Below, one piece after another: positions 24,679 to 36,324 of a stretch of DNA of 64,000 bases. Source of the stretch: Ceratodon purpureus (taxonomy: Eukaryota; Streptophyta; Bryopsida; Pseudoditrichales; Ditrichaceae); NCBI GenBank assembly GCA_014871385.1, contig CM026428.1, positions 666,653-730,652 of the forward strand, read 5' to 3'. The notes beneath the pieces were generated by a model that did no database searches, was not told the DNA's origin, and worked only from the letters and a program-made list of their open reading frames with translations. The first letter of the stretch is position 1. Each line of letters opens with the position of its first letter. The position numbers were made by a program, and so were the translations under genes.

Positions 24679-25746
24679 ATGGTGAGCCATGGCATCCACC
24701 GCTTCTGGATCTCCGCAGTCATCGTCGCAGCCATGTCGGTCTGCGCACATGCAAGAGGAACAGTAATTGACGATAGCAACGATTCCACAGCGGTTGTTAA
24801 CCATCCCTCCGCCATTTATCGCCCATTCCGGCCATGGCCAGACAACTCCCACACGCGAGACTCCAAGGTGCTGGTACAAGAGCCGATTGTCAACATGCAG
24901 TACCACATGGGGCCAGTGCTCACGTCCGCGATCCATGTCTACATAATCTGGTACGGCACATGGAAAAACTCGCAGAAGAGCATAATCCGCGACTTCCTGA
25001 GCTCGATCTCGGCCCCATCACCCGTCCCCGGCCCATCAGTGCAGCAATGGTGGTCCACAGTGCAAACCTACACCGACCAAACGGGCGCCAACATCAGCGC
25101 ATCAATCACGGTGGCTGGCGAGCACGAAGACAGCCACTACTCCCACGGCAAGGTCCTGTCCCGCCTCACCGTGCAAGAGGTCATCCGCAGCGCATTGGCG
25201 GAGAACAAAGGCACCCTTCCTGTCAACACGAAAGGCGGCCTCTACATGGTGCTCACAGGCGAAGATGTCATGATGCAGGACTACTGCCGAGCGGTCTGCG
25301 GATTCCACTACTTCACCTTCCCTGCCAAAGTGGGCTACACGCTCCCATACGCCTGGATCGGAAATTCAGGCAAATCATGCCCGGAGACTTGCGCGTACCC
25401 GTTCGCCATCCCCCAGTTCATGGCCGCGGCCATGTCACCCCTCAAGAGCCCTAACAACGATGTGGGGGTGGACGGCATGGTGAGCGTCATCGGCCACGAG
25501 CTTGCTGAAATCTCCAGCAACCCGCTCATCAATGCCTGGTACGCTGGTGAGAATCCCTCCGCACCTAACGAGATTGCAGATCTCTGCGAGGGCATGTATG
25601 GACCAGGCGCAGGGGGTGGCTATCCCGGCACCGTGGCGGTGTCCAAGTTCGGCGCCAGCTACAACATGCACGGCGTGCGAGGACGCAAGTTCCTGGTTCA
25701 GTGGATCTGGAACTCGGACCTAAACTCTTGCCAAGGCCCTCACTGA
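24679..25746 (+). CDS. EXORDIUM / PHI-1-like secreted protein
   Basis: Intronless frame of 355 codons, the usual EXORDIUM/phosphate-induced-1 length (about 300-350). The ATG at 24679 gives a short polar start, then a hydrophobic stretch (FWISAVIVAAMSVCAHA), a likely signal peptide, so the protein should be secreted to the apoplast. Family landmarks follow in order: MQYHMGPVLT, IWYGTW, SVQQWWSTVQTYTDQTG, the HYSHGKVLSRLT region, VLTGEDVMMQDYCRAVCGFH, YAWIGNSGKSCPETCAYPFA, then VIGHELAEISSNPLINAWYA and a Cys near the end. EXORDIUM proteins promote cell expansion and respond to brassinosteroid and carbon status in flowering plants; the molecular activity is unknown. Longer in-frame non-ATG starts upstream are unlikely. 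GC-rich coding sequence contrasts with the AT-rich surroundings. Confidence 0.92.
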   Translation: MVSHGIHRFWISAVIVAAMSVCAHARGTVIDDSNDSTAVVNHPSAIYRPFRPWPDNSHTRDSKVLVQEPIVNMQYHMGPVLTSAIHVYIIWYGTWKNSQKSIIRDFLSSISAPSPVPGPSVQQWWSTVQTYTDQTGANISASITVAGEHEDSHYSHGKVLSRLTVQEVIRSALAENKGTLPVNTKGGLYMVLTGEDVMMQDYCRAVCGFHYFTFPAKVGYTLPYAWIGNSGKSCPETCAYPFAIPQFMAAAMSPLKSPNNDVGVDGMVSVIGHELAEISSNPLINAWYAGENPSAPNEIADLCEGMYGPGAGGGYPGTVAVSKFGASYNMHGVRGRKFLVQWIWNSDLNSCQGPH

Positions 25747-28700
25747 TGAGCTCCCACAATCCACCATCTCATCACCACCAAAGTCGATCGATCTTTCTTC
25801 GCAAGCATCATGTCCATGAGAGAGATGTATGCAAGCCCCCAACTGATCTCCAACGGCCAGATCAGCTAGCTGCTCCTGAAACTCCACTCATCTTTCGGAG
25901 TGCCCACAGACGAGCAGCAATAGCAATATGGTGATGAATCTGGCTCCATATTCCAGGCAAGAGGTTTCCAGCTTTAGAACAACAGGTCGTTGCTTGCCAG
26001 TGTTGTTAGAAGCGCGCAATCAATGCAGACTCAGACAGACGTCGAGGTCATCATCTGCGACGACGTTCTTCTGCTTTTTTTTGACACGAATTATCCATGA
26101 ATTAGGTACTGATGGTCAGGTACTATTCCTAATTCTCATGAAGCTTGAATAAATTTCTGCTATTAATTGTTCAAGCCTAGACTAGTGCATGCCAGCTCAG
26201 CTCGCTAGGATCTGTGGCATGCATGTTAACTTGGTCGAATGTTGTTCTCCTACTTCCTCCGACGTAGAACTCCGCCTCCGAGAATCTAACACTACTAGTA
26301 AGTGCCAGTGCTTGCTTATAGCAGCTGCTGATCCATGACCTATCCAGCTTGTTGGATGTTGTGATGAACTTGACAATCGGTATGATCCCTCCACTACTTG
26401 TGGATCATCTCTTCACTACTGCAGTGAATGTGAATTACCTCCATGCCGGTGTTCTCATGCTGTTGCAGATCGATCTCTCTCAGAGTTAGCTTGAGATTGC
26501 TGATCATGTGCTAGAATTGGAGGATTTTGTAGCCCATCCATCCCATCCATCCCTCCATCCATGTCGCCATGTGGTGTAGAGTTTGTTTGTAGTTTTAGTG
26601 GCTTCTCATATATGGGAATTATGAGAAGCTCTGTGTTTTGTTGTACCAGCCTGGTTTGAAATGGGTATCGAATTATCTGTGGCATTATTGATATGATATT
26701 CTAAGGACTCCAAGCCTTATCTGTGTGATTTATCTCTGTGTATTTGTATTTGTATTTGTAGTTGATTATATGTCATGGAATCAGTCTCTCTTACTTTTGA
26801 AACGTCATGGCTCTGTCTTCGAAACGCAGTTGAACGGGGAAAAAAATTTATTTCTTTTTTTTCATTCGTGAACGTGAGGTGTAGGTGGGATATTAGCCCG
26901 GGCGCATTAGGCAAGACTCGAAGTGCTTGCCAACAGTTTGATTATATATTATTGTTTGTGATGTTGTTGTGTGCTTTCTTAATTCATTTTCTGATGCTCT
27001 GGAGTCATAGCCAATTGCACTCTCCTTGCAATCGGTGCAAAATTCGCAGCCTGGGTTTGGGTTTAAGGTCGGATGTCCTACAACCACCAACTTAAGGATT
27101 ATGAACTTTTTCAGAAATTTCTTCCCAATATTGAAATCTATCTTACAATTAAGGAAGGTTTGTCTCACACGACGGTTCCGCGGTGGAATCCGTGGAGGAA
27201 ACAAACCAAGCTATGGTCAATGTGCTCAATGGCATGGGTCCCACTAGTAGATCTACAAATTTCTAAAGTCAAAAGGACTTTGTGACCCAAACTTGATATG
27301 TGCAGGTTTTCCCATGTCCACGCCATGTGGTGCAAACTTTCACTCATAATGATACCAAAACCACCAACTATTTCTTTGCAATGTTTGGCGTCTACTTGGT
27401 CTACTTGAATAGTGAAATTGGTGGTTTTGGGTCTCAACCGTGGTGCCCTCAAGAAAGGTCTAAATGTGAGAAATGGGGAAGGTGGTGGTTTTAGGACAAT
27501 CGACCTTACATCTCTCTTTTGAAGACCGTGCACTTGGAAATTTAATTGTACTCAATAAAGGACAACCAAAGCTAAGAGTTTTAGCTATTTTTAAAATGCA
27601 TATGGAATAGAAAGAGATTGAACCAATTTCAAAGTTTAAAATTTATGGACTACATATGAATTTGTTGTGACCCTCTTAGCAGTCATTTATCTCAAGTTCT
27701 TAGTCCATTGTCGAGTCTCGTTACAATTAGATATTATTGATTGCCATTCTGTTATATTTCAATTTCATAATAAAATGATTTAGAAATTATCAAACATTGG
27801 AGAATATCTTTATTTTATGCTAGTGTGAATACAATGACATCTTCAAAAAAAATTAAATGGGAGTCTTTTGTGGCATGTAATAAATATGTGCACAACAAGT
27901 GTCAGAAGTTTTAATTTATAATTTAATCATCTCTCAAATTGTAGCCTCAAAAGTTTGTAAACTTCTTCCACATTTTAATTTGCGTAGATGATTGTGAAAT
28001 TTTAGAGATTCAGAATCATTGTATCTTTTAGATTTTAAATAAAAATAGAAAATAGCTCATCTTGACTACATAAAATACAACATATATAAATCATAAGCTT
28101 CTTTCATTTTAATTTTATTATCTATGATCCACTCTCAAAATGATACATGTTGTGCATGCCCTATGTAAAAAAAAATCCAAATAGATGTATAATGCAAGTA
28201 GTGAAATAGTTATATGTATCACTAAATCTATGATTGTTTTTTCATAATCTTTCAAGCTCTTCTCCATCTAAATCCTGTGAATTATATTCTTTAATGATAT
28301 TTGGATTTGAAATAATAAAACTTACATACGAGGTTTTAATTATAGAAAGATTTTAATTCAAGTATGAAATTATTTGCATTTAATTGTTGAAGTTGAATGC
28401 AATTGGATTCCAAAACCATGACTTGGCACAATTTTGACTAAAATCAGTAACAAGAAATGATCTGTTTTGGTCTTAAATCTTCTATTTTAATTAAGTCTAA
28501 AAATTTCTATATAATAAATTTTTTCATAATTATGAAAAATTTTAAATTAATGGTGTAAAGAATGTTTCCAATTACAACCACTAAAAGTCCATAAAGTTTA
28601 TAATGTCTATGGGACCTAAAGGAGTAGAACTTTTAAACAATTAACCTTCAATGTCCTTCAAGATTGGTAATCCTGCACAACTTATCATATCTCTCTTTTC

Positions 28701-29275
28701 TCATGATTATTGACAAAGCAATGGACAATTGAATCTTAGTTATGTCTTTTGTAGACAAGATTTAATTTTTAGTATATCTAATTGTCTTTCTAATTTACCT
28801 TTTATGACTTTTTTATTTTTTAAAGAAAAATATGATATTAAAAGCTAAAATGAATGGTTCCATTTGTGGTACACATAAAACAAATGACTGTTGTAGTGAT
28901 TGACGAGATACACCAATTTTGTTTTGTGAAATTCATAATTTTTGAAAGATAAAGACATTAAATGTACATTAAATATTTGTTATTGTAACACATATATTTT
29001 TAATGAGTTTATGTCTTGAACAATAAATTCTTATTCAAACATATTTTGAATTTTTTGGTTGTTGTAAATCTTCAAAATACCTATTGACAAAACCATAATC
29101 AATTTCCTTAAAACGATTCTCAAAATATGTAACCAAATTTTATTTAGTCTTTACATTAAAACACGTATATTAAACTAAAAATTAATAGATAATTAAAAAT
29201 CAATGAGCATCATTTTACTTGTATTTGAATACAAAATATTTACTTTCCAATTTTGAAAAAACCATTTAGTATCTC
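25747..29275. other. Intergenic; 3' flank of EXORDIUM-like gene, then AT-rich DNA
   Basis: The first 800 bp is probably 3' UTR and flank. A CCATC-rich patch lies at 26535-26563. A short hairpin repeat is listed separately at 27146-27248. From about 27540 the DNA is very AT-rich with no coherent frames that I could follow. Confidence 0.4.
27146..27248 (+). repeat. Hairpin-plus-tail repeat, compact copy
   Basis: TTACAATT is followed by a near-perfect hairpin at about 27161-27206 (left arm TTTGTCTCACACGACGGTTC, right arm GGAATCCGTGGAGGAAACAA), then GGCATGGGTCCCACTAGTA at 27231-27249. Both the hairpin and the tail occur at 57013-58457, but there they are 1.36 kb apart. Confidence 0.5.
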
Positions 29276-30014
29276 TTACATCTCTTCTTGAGCAAGTTTG
29301 CTGGCAGCCCACTTGATTTTATCAATTTCATTTTGAGTCTTCTCTCTGTAATGCAAAACTTCAACCTAATATGATATAGTGATTCAAATAACAAAGTCAA
29401 TAAACTATATGAAGAGGATTTGAATTTTTTGGAATATTTAAGTATTTTAAGATGAAGTTGAATATGGTCATACCTCTAAACCAAAATTGATCAAAAGATG
29501 CATAATAATATTTGTTCTTTGATATTTCTTTTATGTTATCAAATGATGAAATGTTATATTATCATGATTATTTTGGGTCTTGTTGATTGATTTGATAATT
29601 TTACTTCAACAAAGATTTGTTTTTATAATTTATAAAACATATAGTATTTTAATAACAACATTTATTTAATGTAAATTAAAATATCTAAAAGGTTGTTAAG
29701 TCACCTCATATTGTTGTTGTGGTCTTTCTCCAAATGCCTTTGTCAACCTCATGTCATAAAGAGTATGAGATAGATTTTGTTCAAACCTCTTTTCTTTCAA
29801 GTCAAGTTTTTTCGGTATTTTAATCTATAAAATCACCCATTGCAAATAAATCTTACAAAATATTTATCTTTTTAGATTTATATACTTGAAAAGAAACACA
29901 AAAATTTATATTAAAATATATGATTGTATAAATATTCTCTACATATAATAGCAATTAGAATACTCAAACACAAATCAATAAGTTTTGTAAAGTATTACAT
30001 TCATATCATAAATG

Positions 30015-30112
<98 letters not shown>

Positions 30113-33100
30113 CTTATATTCATGGTACATACATATTCTTCATCAAATACGTGATTGCTTCTAGGTGCAGGCTCTACTTTAGAAAGTAGCCTCCACAACT
30201 TTTGGATGATGGATTTGTAGATTGATTACATGCCATTTGTAAATTTTAAGTCATTTTTAGCATGAAATATATACTTACATTTCAATTTTAGTATTAAATA
30301 AGAATCAAAAGCTTAAACAATACAACATGAAAGGTTTAATTGTGTTTATTCTTGATGTTATTTATCTGAATTTAATTCTAAAATTTTAAAAATAGTTGTA
30401 ATTACTTGTTCTTCTTTCATTTTCAATCTTCTATTTTCATTTGAAACTCTTTCAAGATGTTCTTTTAGATCATATCTATTTCCAAGTGCACTAGAATTGA
30501 ACTGATTGATGTCTTCACCAATTATTTCTTGACTTGCACATTCTAACATAGATGTTGAATCTTTTAGCGGATCCGATTCATTAGCAACACTATTTTTAAT
30601 TTCACATTTTGCAGGCATTTTCAATGATTGCCATCCTTCTTTTGTGTTCTCAAACAAATCAATTGGAACTTTTTCCTTGGATATGGAAATTTTATTTTTT
30701 TCATTATAATCTTTAGAAGACAATGTTGCATCTTTTTGTAATTTGTTGTTTCCACACTCCATAATCAACTTGAGCTTATCAAAGTCATGTTGTAATATAT
30801 TCTTTTCCAAAGAAATTGTTGCAACATCTTCTAGTAATCTTTCGATCCGGCTTTCATATTTCTTTTTTTGAACAACCCATGTACTTATCACATCTTGTAA
30901 TTCTTCTTGGAATGCTTGTTTTTTATCATCGGCACTTTGTTTTTCATTGTACAAGTCCTCCTTTAGTTTTTCAACTTCATGTTGCAATATGTTTTTTTCT
31001 AGCAAGAAATTCCTAGACAAATCATCTGTCACCTTTTCAACTTTAAATTGCAAAGAATCTTTTTCCGAAGAAACATTGGTTAATTCATTTTTTAAGCTTT
31101 CAACCTCACCTTGCAATAAATCTTTATCTGCGTAGACCCTCCGCAATTCAATTGTTAGTCTTTGAACTTCAGATTCTAATGAATGTTTCTCGGAATGAAT
31201 TCTAGTTAGTTCATTTGTCATTCTTTCAACTTCTTGTTGCAATAGAATCTTTTCAGAAGATGTTTTTGTCAGTTCATTTGTTTTTGATTCACATTCTTTT
31301 TGCTTTAAATTATTCTCAGAATAACTTTTGATCAATTCATTTGTTTTTGTTTCGATGTCGCGTTCCAAAGTATTTTTTTCACAAGACACTTTCTGAAAAT
31401 CTTTTGTTATTTTTTCTAACTGAATTTCTAATTCCTGTCTTTGGGCCACTAACGTACTTGATGTAGTTTGTAACTCACGTTGAAATTCATTTTTTATTTT
31501 TTGTACATTGTGCTTTTCAAGTTGAATGTTCTCTTGAAGCTTGTTTATATTACTTTGCAACGCATCGTTTTCATAAAAAATTGCGAAAAACAACTTTTGA
31601 AGTTCTTGGGAAAGCTGTTGCAAATAGAATTTAACATGTTGCTCCGAGCATGACGTTAATATTTTGGTTTGCGGATTTTGGTGTAAACTATGGCATCTTG
31701 TATTGAATGTTTCATAAGAGTCATGAACTATATTATCAATGTGTACAAATGGAGTGGTGGTAATTTTTTGAATCTCTTCAGATAAAATGTGACAATCATC
31801 AGTGTCAATTGATGGTAGTTTTTGTAGACTGCATATAATATCATTTAATCTATTTTTTAATACGCACTTTGTGTTTTGATTTGATGAAGAGCTTACACTT
31901 ACATCACATTGGACATTATATTGCTCTATATTATGTCCTGCATTTGAATTGCATTCACATATTTCATTTGTCCATTTTTCTACTTCAGCTCGCAACTCTT
32001 GAGTATCAATAAAATCTGATGATGTGGTATGTAGTTGAAGCTTTTGAAAATGATGAGACACTTGTTGTTTTCCTTGAATCAATCCTTGAGATAAACTTTG
32101 AATTTCATTGTAAAATTCGTCTTTCTTGGATATTGTTTGTTGTAATTGAATTGTTAAACTTAAGACTTTTTCTTCAAGTTCTTTTTTAGTACATTCATGA
32201 GAAGAAGTCACAAGATTCAATTCATTTGTAAGCCTTTGTATTTCTTCATTTGATGTTGATAAAGTTGCATTCCATATCCTGTATACACATGATATCTAGA
32301 AGCTGAAGTGCATTTAGACCGGTGGTCAAATCTTTCATCGTAAATCATAAATTTTGAATCTGAGCATGATAAGACCAACCAACGTCGTTAGTGGCTTATG
32401 TTAATAAAAATATTGAAAATATTGATTAAAATGTGTATAATTCTTCAACATTATAATTAATATGGTAGAAATCATAATATTTGACAAAGCATATTTAATT
32501 CCTTTTCTAAAGATCTACCTATTGTTTTCTTCTTGTTGTTTTGAGACCGTATTCAATTGTTCATTGAACTCCAATATCTTTTGTAATAATAATATTAGAA
32601 TTAAATCTTTAGACTTTCTTTGATTTTCTGGAATTTGAAGTAATTCATCATATCTAAGGAAGCAAAGAAAGGGGGAAAAATCAGCATAAATGATTTAAGT
32701 TAGTATTACAATAATATAAAATATCATCATATTTAAAGTTCAAAATAAATCAAATTTTGAATAAGATTAAAAACTATTATATTGACTTACAATGGTTTCA
32801 TAACATCAAAATCATGTAAAGATAAATCTTGCAATGCTTCAATAAGCATTTTCCACTCATGATCTTCTTCCTAATAAGACAATAAATTTTGAAATGGTAA
32901 ATATTTGAAACTATCAAAAGTTTTACAGATTTTTTTGTGTACTCAAACCAATTTTCATCTTTAAACTTACATTTCAAACTAAAATTGAGATATTTATTTT
33001 GAATTTAAAAAAAATTGTACCTTAAAATCAGGAGTATTGATATTGTAATTGTTACAGCATTCTTCCATCCTGTTTTTAAAATTATGATCTTATTTATCAT

Positions 33101-34324
33101 TTAATTTAAATGAAAAATAAGTTCAGATTACATTAAAGACTTCTAGTAATCCATTAAATATATTGGTGAAAAAAACAAAAAAAAACACTCTTGTGCATAT
33201 TTTCACTTATATTCAAACCACATAAAAATAGTTTTTTTGCAAATACAGGTTTGAAAAACATATTCTTGTTTAGTATAAAATAGAAAGAGAGCTGAAAAGA
33301 AACGCTTCAAAAACTGCTAGGCAGAAATTGTAAACCTTTTATTGGCATGGTTGCATGGTAAACCTTGTGCTTCATTTTCTCTTTTGATTTGAAGTGAATT
33401 AATGCACCTTTTGGTTGGATTTGGTATTTGAATATGCATTCTACGTTTGTTTGGAAATTGTCCCGCTATTTTGTAATTCGTACCACACCACAAAACATTC
33501 AATTTTATGTAAAATTCAAATAATTTTGAAGATTTAGATATAAAATACAAATTATACATGTTGTTTTGTAACATGTTTTGTTGTTTAAATATCATGGTTT
33601 CCTATTTTAGAATATGACTTTTTAACTTAGTGCATTTTAAATACACAAATGGAATATACATTTTGATTGATATGAATTGATGATAAACATATATGTACAA
33701 TACAATATTTATTAATCAAAATTTGATTAAGTTTAATCTTCTATGGAATATAAATCATATTATTGTATATTATAAAATCAAGTTAAATTACCTGTCGTAT
33801 TACAATCAGAACAACATGTGGGACTAGCTTGTAGATCACATGGAAATATTTGAGACTCCTATGTTGCATGATTGAAGTTTATATATAATTGTTAAAAAAT
33901 ATAAATAATCAAGCAATCATATATATATTCCAAAATTTTATTCAGTCATCTTCATTATTTCAGCATAATTATTCTATCAATACTTTAAATGAAGCTAAAT
34001 TATTTGAACAAGTTTTTTTTTATTACATATAACCTGAAAGTCCTGAAGGAGTTTTTCAATTCTCTTAGTTGTTTTCATTTCAACAAATGAATCAACAACT
34101 TTTAAGGTAAATCTGTAGATATGTATGGATTTTGTTTTTTCATTATTCATCAAAAGAAATATATTTTTTAATTATGAACAAATTATATTGATAAAAATTA
34201 CTACTAATGATTTATTGAACATGTGCAACCAATCTATACACTATTTTATTAGATATCATATATTGTACACTCACCTATAAAAGTACACAAATGATTGATT
34301 CCGATTTGAGTAAACAAAAGAATC
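29276..34324 (-). CDS. Long coiled-coil protein, multi-exon, 5' end unresolved
   Basis: Eleven exons assemble with GT-AG introns and matching phase at every junction (minus strand): 34324-34275, 34112-34034, 33858-33792, 33465-33336, 33069-33021, 32870-32791, 32653-32519, 32278-30406, 30198-30133, 29824-29705 and 29365-29276 (TAA at 29276-29278). The product exceeds 900 residues. The N-terminal part reads DSFVYSNRNQSFVYFYR, then DSFVEMKTTKRIEKLLQDFQ. The large exon encodes about 620 residues of heptad-like coiled coil with repeated EVE.LTNEL..xxSEK and KNILQHEVEKLK blocks. The C-terminus is EVLHYREKTQNEIDKIKWAA plus SKLAQEEM. The big frame alone would run on to a stop at 30358, but donor CAA|GTAATT at 30406 joins better. 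I do not recognise the family; a structural or cytoskeletal role is only a guess from the coiled coil. The first exon was not found; an ATG at 34452 is possible but its sequence looks poor. An intron holds a long TA run. Confidence 0.72.
30019..30110. repeat. TA microsatellite inside an intron
   Basis: About 46 TA units in the intron between exons 30198-30133 and 29824-29705 of the coiled-coil gene. Confidence 0.9.
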
Positions 34325-35439
34325 CTTGTAAAGAAAACAAATAAAAATGTATAAGTAGGCTTATAGTCAACAAAAATGCTGTGAGTACTTGAACCCTTAA
34401 AAAACCCTAAAATTTTCACTAATAAATAAAAATAAAAAAACAAAGAAGACATAGATGGTTTTTGAATAGTTTTGTATTGAGTGATAATATTAGTGTTTTT
34501 GAAACTAATTTAAATTGTTCTCGAAGATAAATAGACATGAGAAATATTTTGCAAAGAACTTTTTCCTGGCTTACAAATTTTTATTTTTATTTGTGTGACA
34601 TACGATGTGGTGGAAATAAAGTTTAAATTTCCATAGACTTGCTCATATATTTTGGCAAGTATACTTGTTGTTACATCTTGGTTTAAAAAATATTTAAATC
34701 ATCATTTTTCATGATAAGAATAATTTTAAAAAATACAAATAGTATAGAAAAATTGATTCCATTCACGACAAGTAACAACACTTTACAAACATGTGGGATT
34801 TCAATAGCATTAATCAATGTAATACAAAAAATTAGTGCTACTTAAAAGTCTGTAAGAATTGTTTTTGGATTTAAAAATAGGATTTTAAAAAAATTATTTA
34901 AAAAAAATTCTTATATATTTTACAACCAAACGTAACCTTTTACATCAAATTTAAGTAAATTAAGGGCATTTCCCTTGACTTCAAGGTTCTAATAGTTAAA
35001 TTTAATTTTTGATCGGTCACAAATATGTTTGCAACCTCCTTTGTTCAATGACCAATTTATCTTATTGCAACAATTGCACCGTGACCCCAAGTTCCCACAT
35101 CATTTTTATTTAATGTTAAAAACAACAACACTTGTCTTTTGGTTGACATAAATTTTTTCCTACTTTGCAAAAGCTTTTAAATTGTTCATTTAGCAATGCT
35201 AAATTACCACACATCACACACTTGCTCAAATGGGTCTAATGCTAAGTCATTACATGTCATACACCCATTCAAGCGGGTTGCATATGTTTTTGAATTTGAA
35301 CAAAATATATGAGATAATCACCTTCTCCAACCCTCAACTAAGCTCATGACTTGGTGAATACCAAACTCAATTACCAACTACTATAATATCGCAAAACTTA
35401 AACACAAAACTATTCATTTAGACTCCAACCATTCATGGT
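34325..35439. other. AT-rich region upstream of the coiled-coil gene
   Basis: It may hold the promoter and first exon(s) of the minus-strand coiled-coil gene. I found no exon whose phase and sequence I could trust. The part near 35200-35440 may be LINE 3' UTR (see next feature). Confidence 0.35.
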
Positions 35440-35553
35440 GATTGATTATTGGTAATTAGCGAGGTCTACTTTCGAAAAGAGGAAGTAGATCTAGACCTCG
35501 AATCCTTTGTCGAGTAAATTGAATTTTTGTGGTAAAACAAACAAACAAACACT
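35440..35553 (+). mobile_element. LINE 3'-end fragment with hairpin and CAAA tail
   Basis: A hairpin-forming stretch (GAGGTCTACTT ... AAGTAGATCTAGACCTC at 35460-35503) followed by CCTTTGTC matches the sequence at 14130-14190 in the 3' UTR of the LINE relic. Here it ends in three to four AAAC units (35535-35551), as expected for a LINE 3' tail. No coding part is present, so it is a strongly 5'-truncated copy. Confidence 0.55.
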
Positions 35554-35585
35554 TAAGGTCAAGGCACTCATAACTTGATCATTAG

Positions 35586-35718
35586 ACTTCTCCAATTTCG
35601 ACAAGTTTTAAAATTTAAAATCTTGAAAGATCTATAAAAAAATATCAAGCAAACTTCTCCAATTCTGACAAGTTTTTAGATTAAAATCTTGGAAGCTCTA
35701 GAAAAAAATATCAAGCAT
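35586..35718. repeat. Tandem duplication of about 67 bp
   Basis: Two consecutive, about 85% similar copies beginning ACTTCTCCAATT and ending AAATATCAAGCA. Confidence 0.7.
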
Positions 35719-36324
35719 GATTGGTAGAAAGAGAATCATATGGGAATATTATGGTAGTAATATAATGATCAAGTTTTGGTGTCGTGGTGGTCGGTTTTAG
35801 GTGGGCCTGCATATGGGTTATATGTATTACATAAAAATGGCTTTAAAAATTCATAGTAAATTAAATATTGAAGTAAACATGAAATTTAAAGTTGCATTCC
35901 TCCATCAAGGAAAGATCTTCCTCGACTCATATAGCTCCAATATCAATGGGAAATCTCTTAACTGGTCGGTTTTAGGTGCCTCAACCTCAACCCTTAAACG
36001 TCATTTTAGGGCCTGGGGGGGCAGCCCGCAGAGAATCTTTAGCACTGTAGCACTGCGGTCTGCGGTACTGTAGCGCTGTTTAGCACTGTAGCACCTGCGG
36101 CACTACTGAACTTTAGCTGCCCCAACCTCAAAACTTGTTCAACTTAATAACTTTGATTGCTTACCAACGATTCCACAATCTCTCAAATGAAGCGAAAATT
36201 TGGAATTTAGATCGCTTTTTCAGTAGCTTTCAAACGCAACAAGTCTCGCTTGATTTGGTTGAGAAATGAATCTTCTGTCTCCAATGATTCCTTTAAACCC
36301 AGCCCGAGGGGCTGGGTCTGACGT
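35719..36324. other. Intergenic with short repeats and a hairpin
   Basis: Two copies of GGTCGGTTTTAGGTG lie at about 35790 and 35964, with a variant near 51980. A cluster of AGCACTGTAGCAC-type repeats occupies 36040-36095. A perfect hairpin, ACCCAGCCC-GAG-GGGCTGGGT, lies at 36297-36317, just before the TTAA element. No gene seen. Confidence 0.5.

Noticed and set aside
24834-25454. A 206-residue plus-strand frame and several antisense frames inside the EXORDIUM-like gene
   Set aside because: Shadow frames of a GC-rich coding sequence whose main frame has full family conservation.
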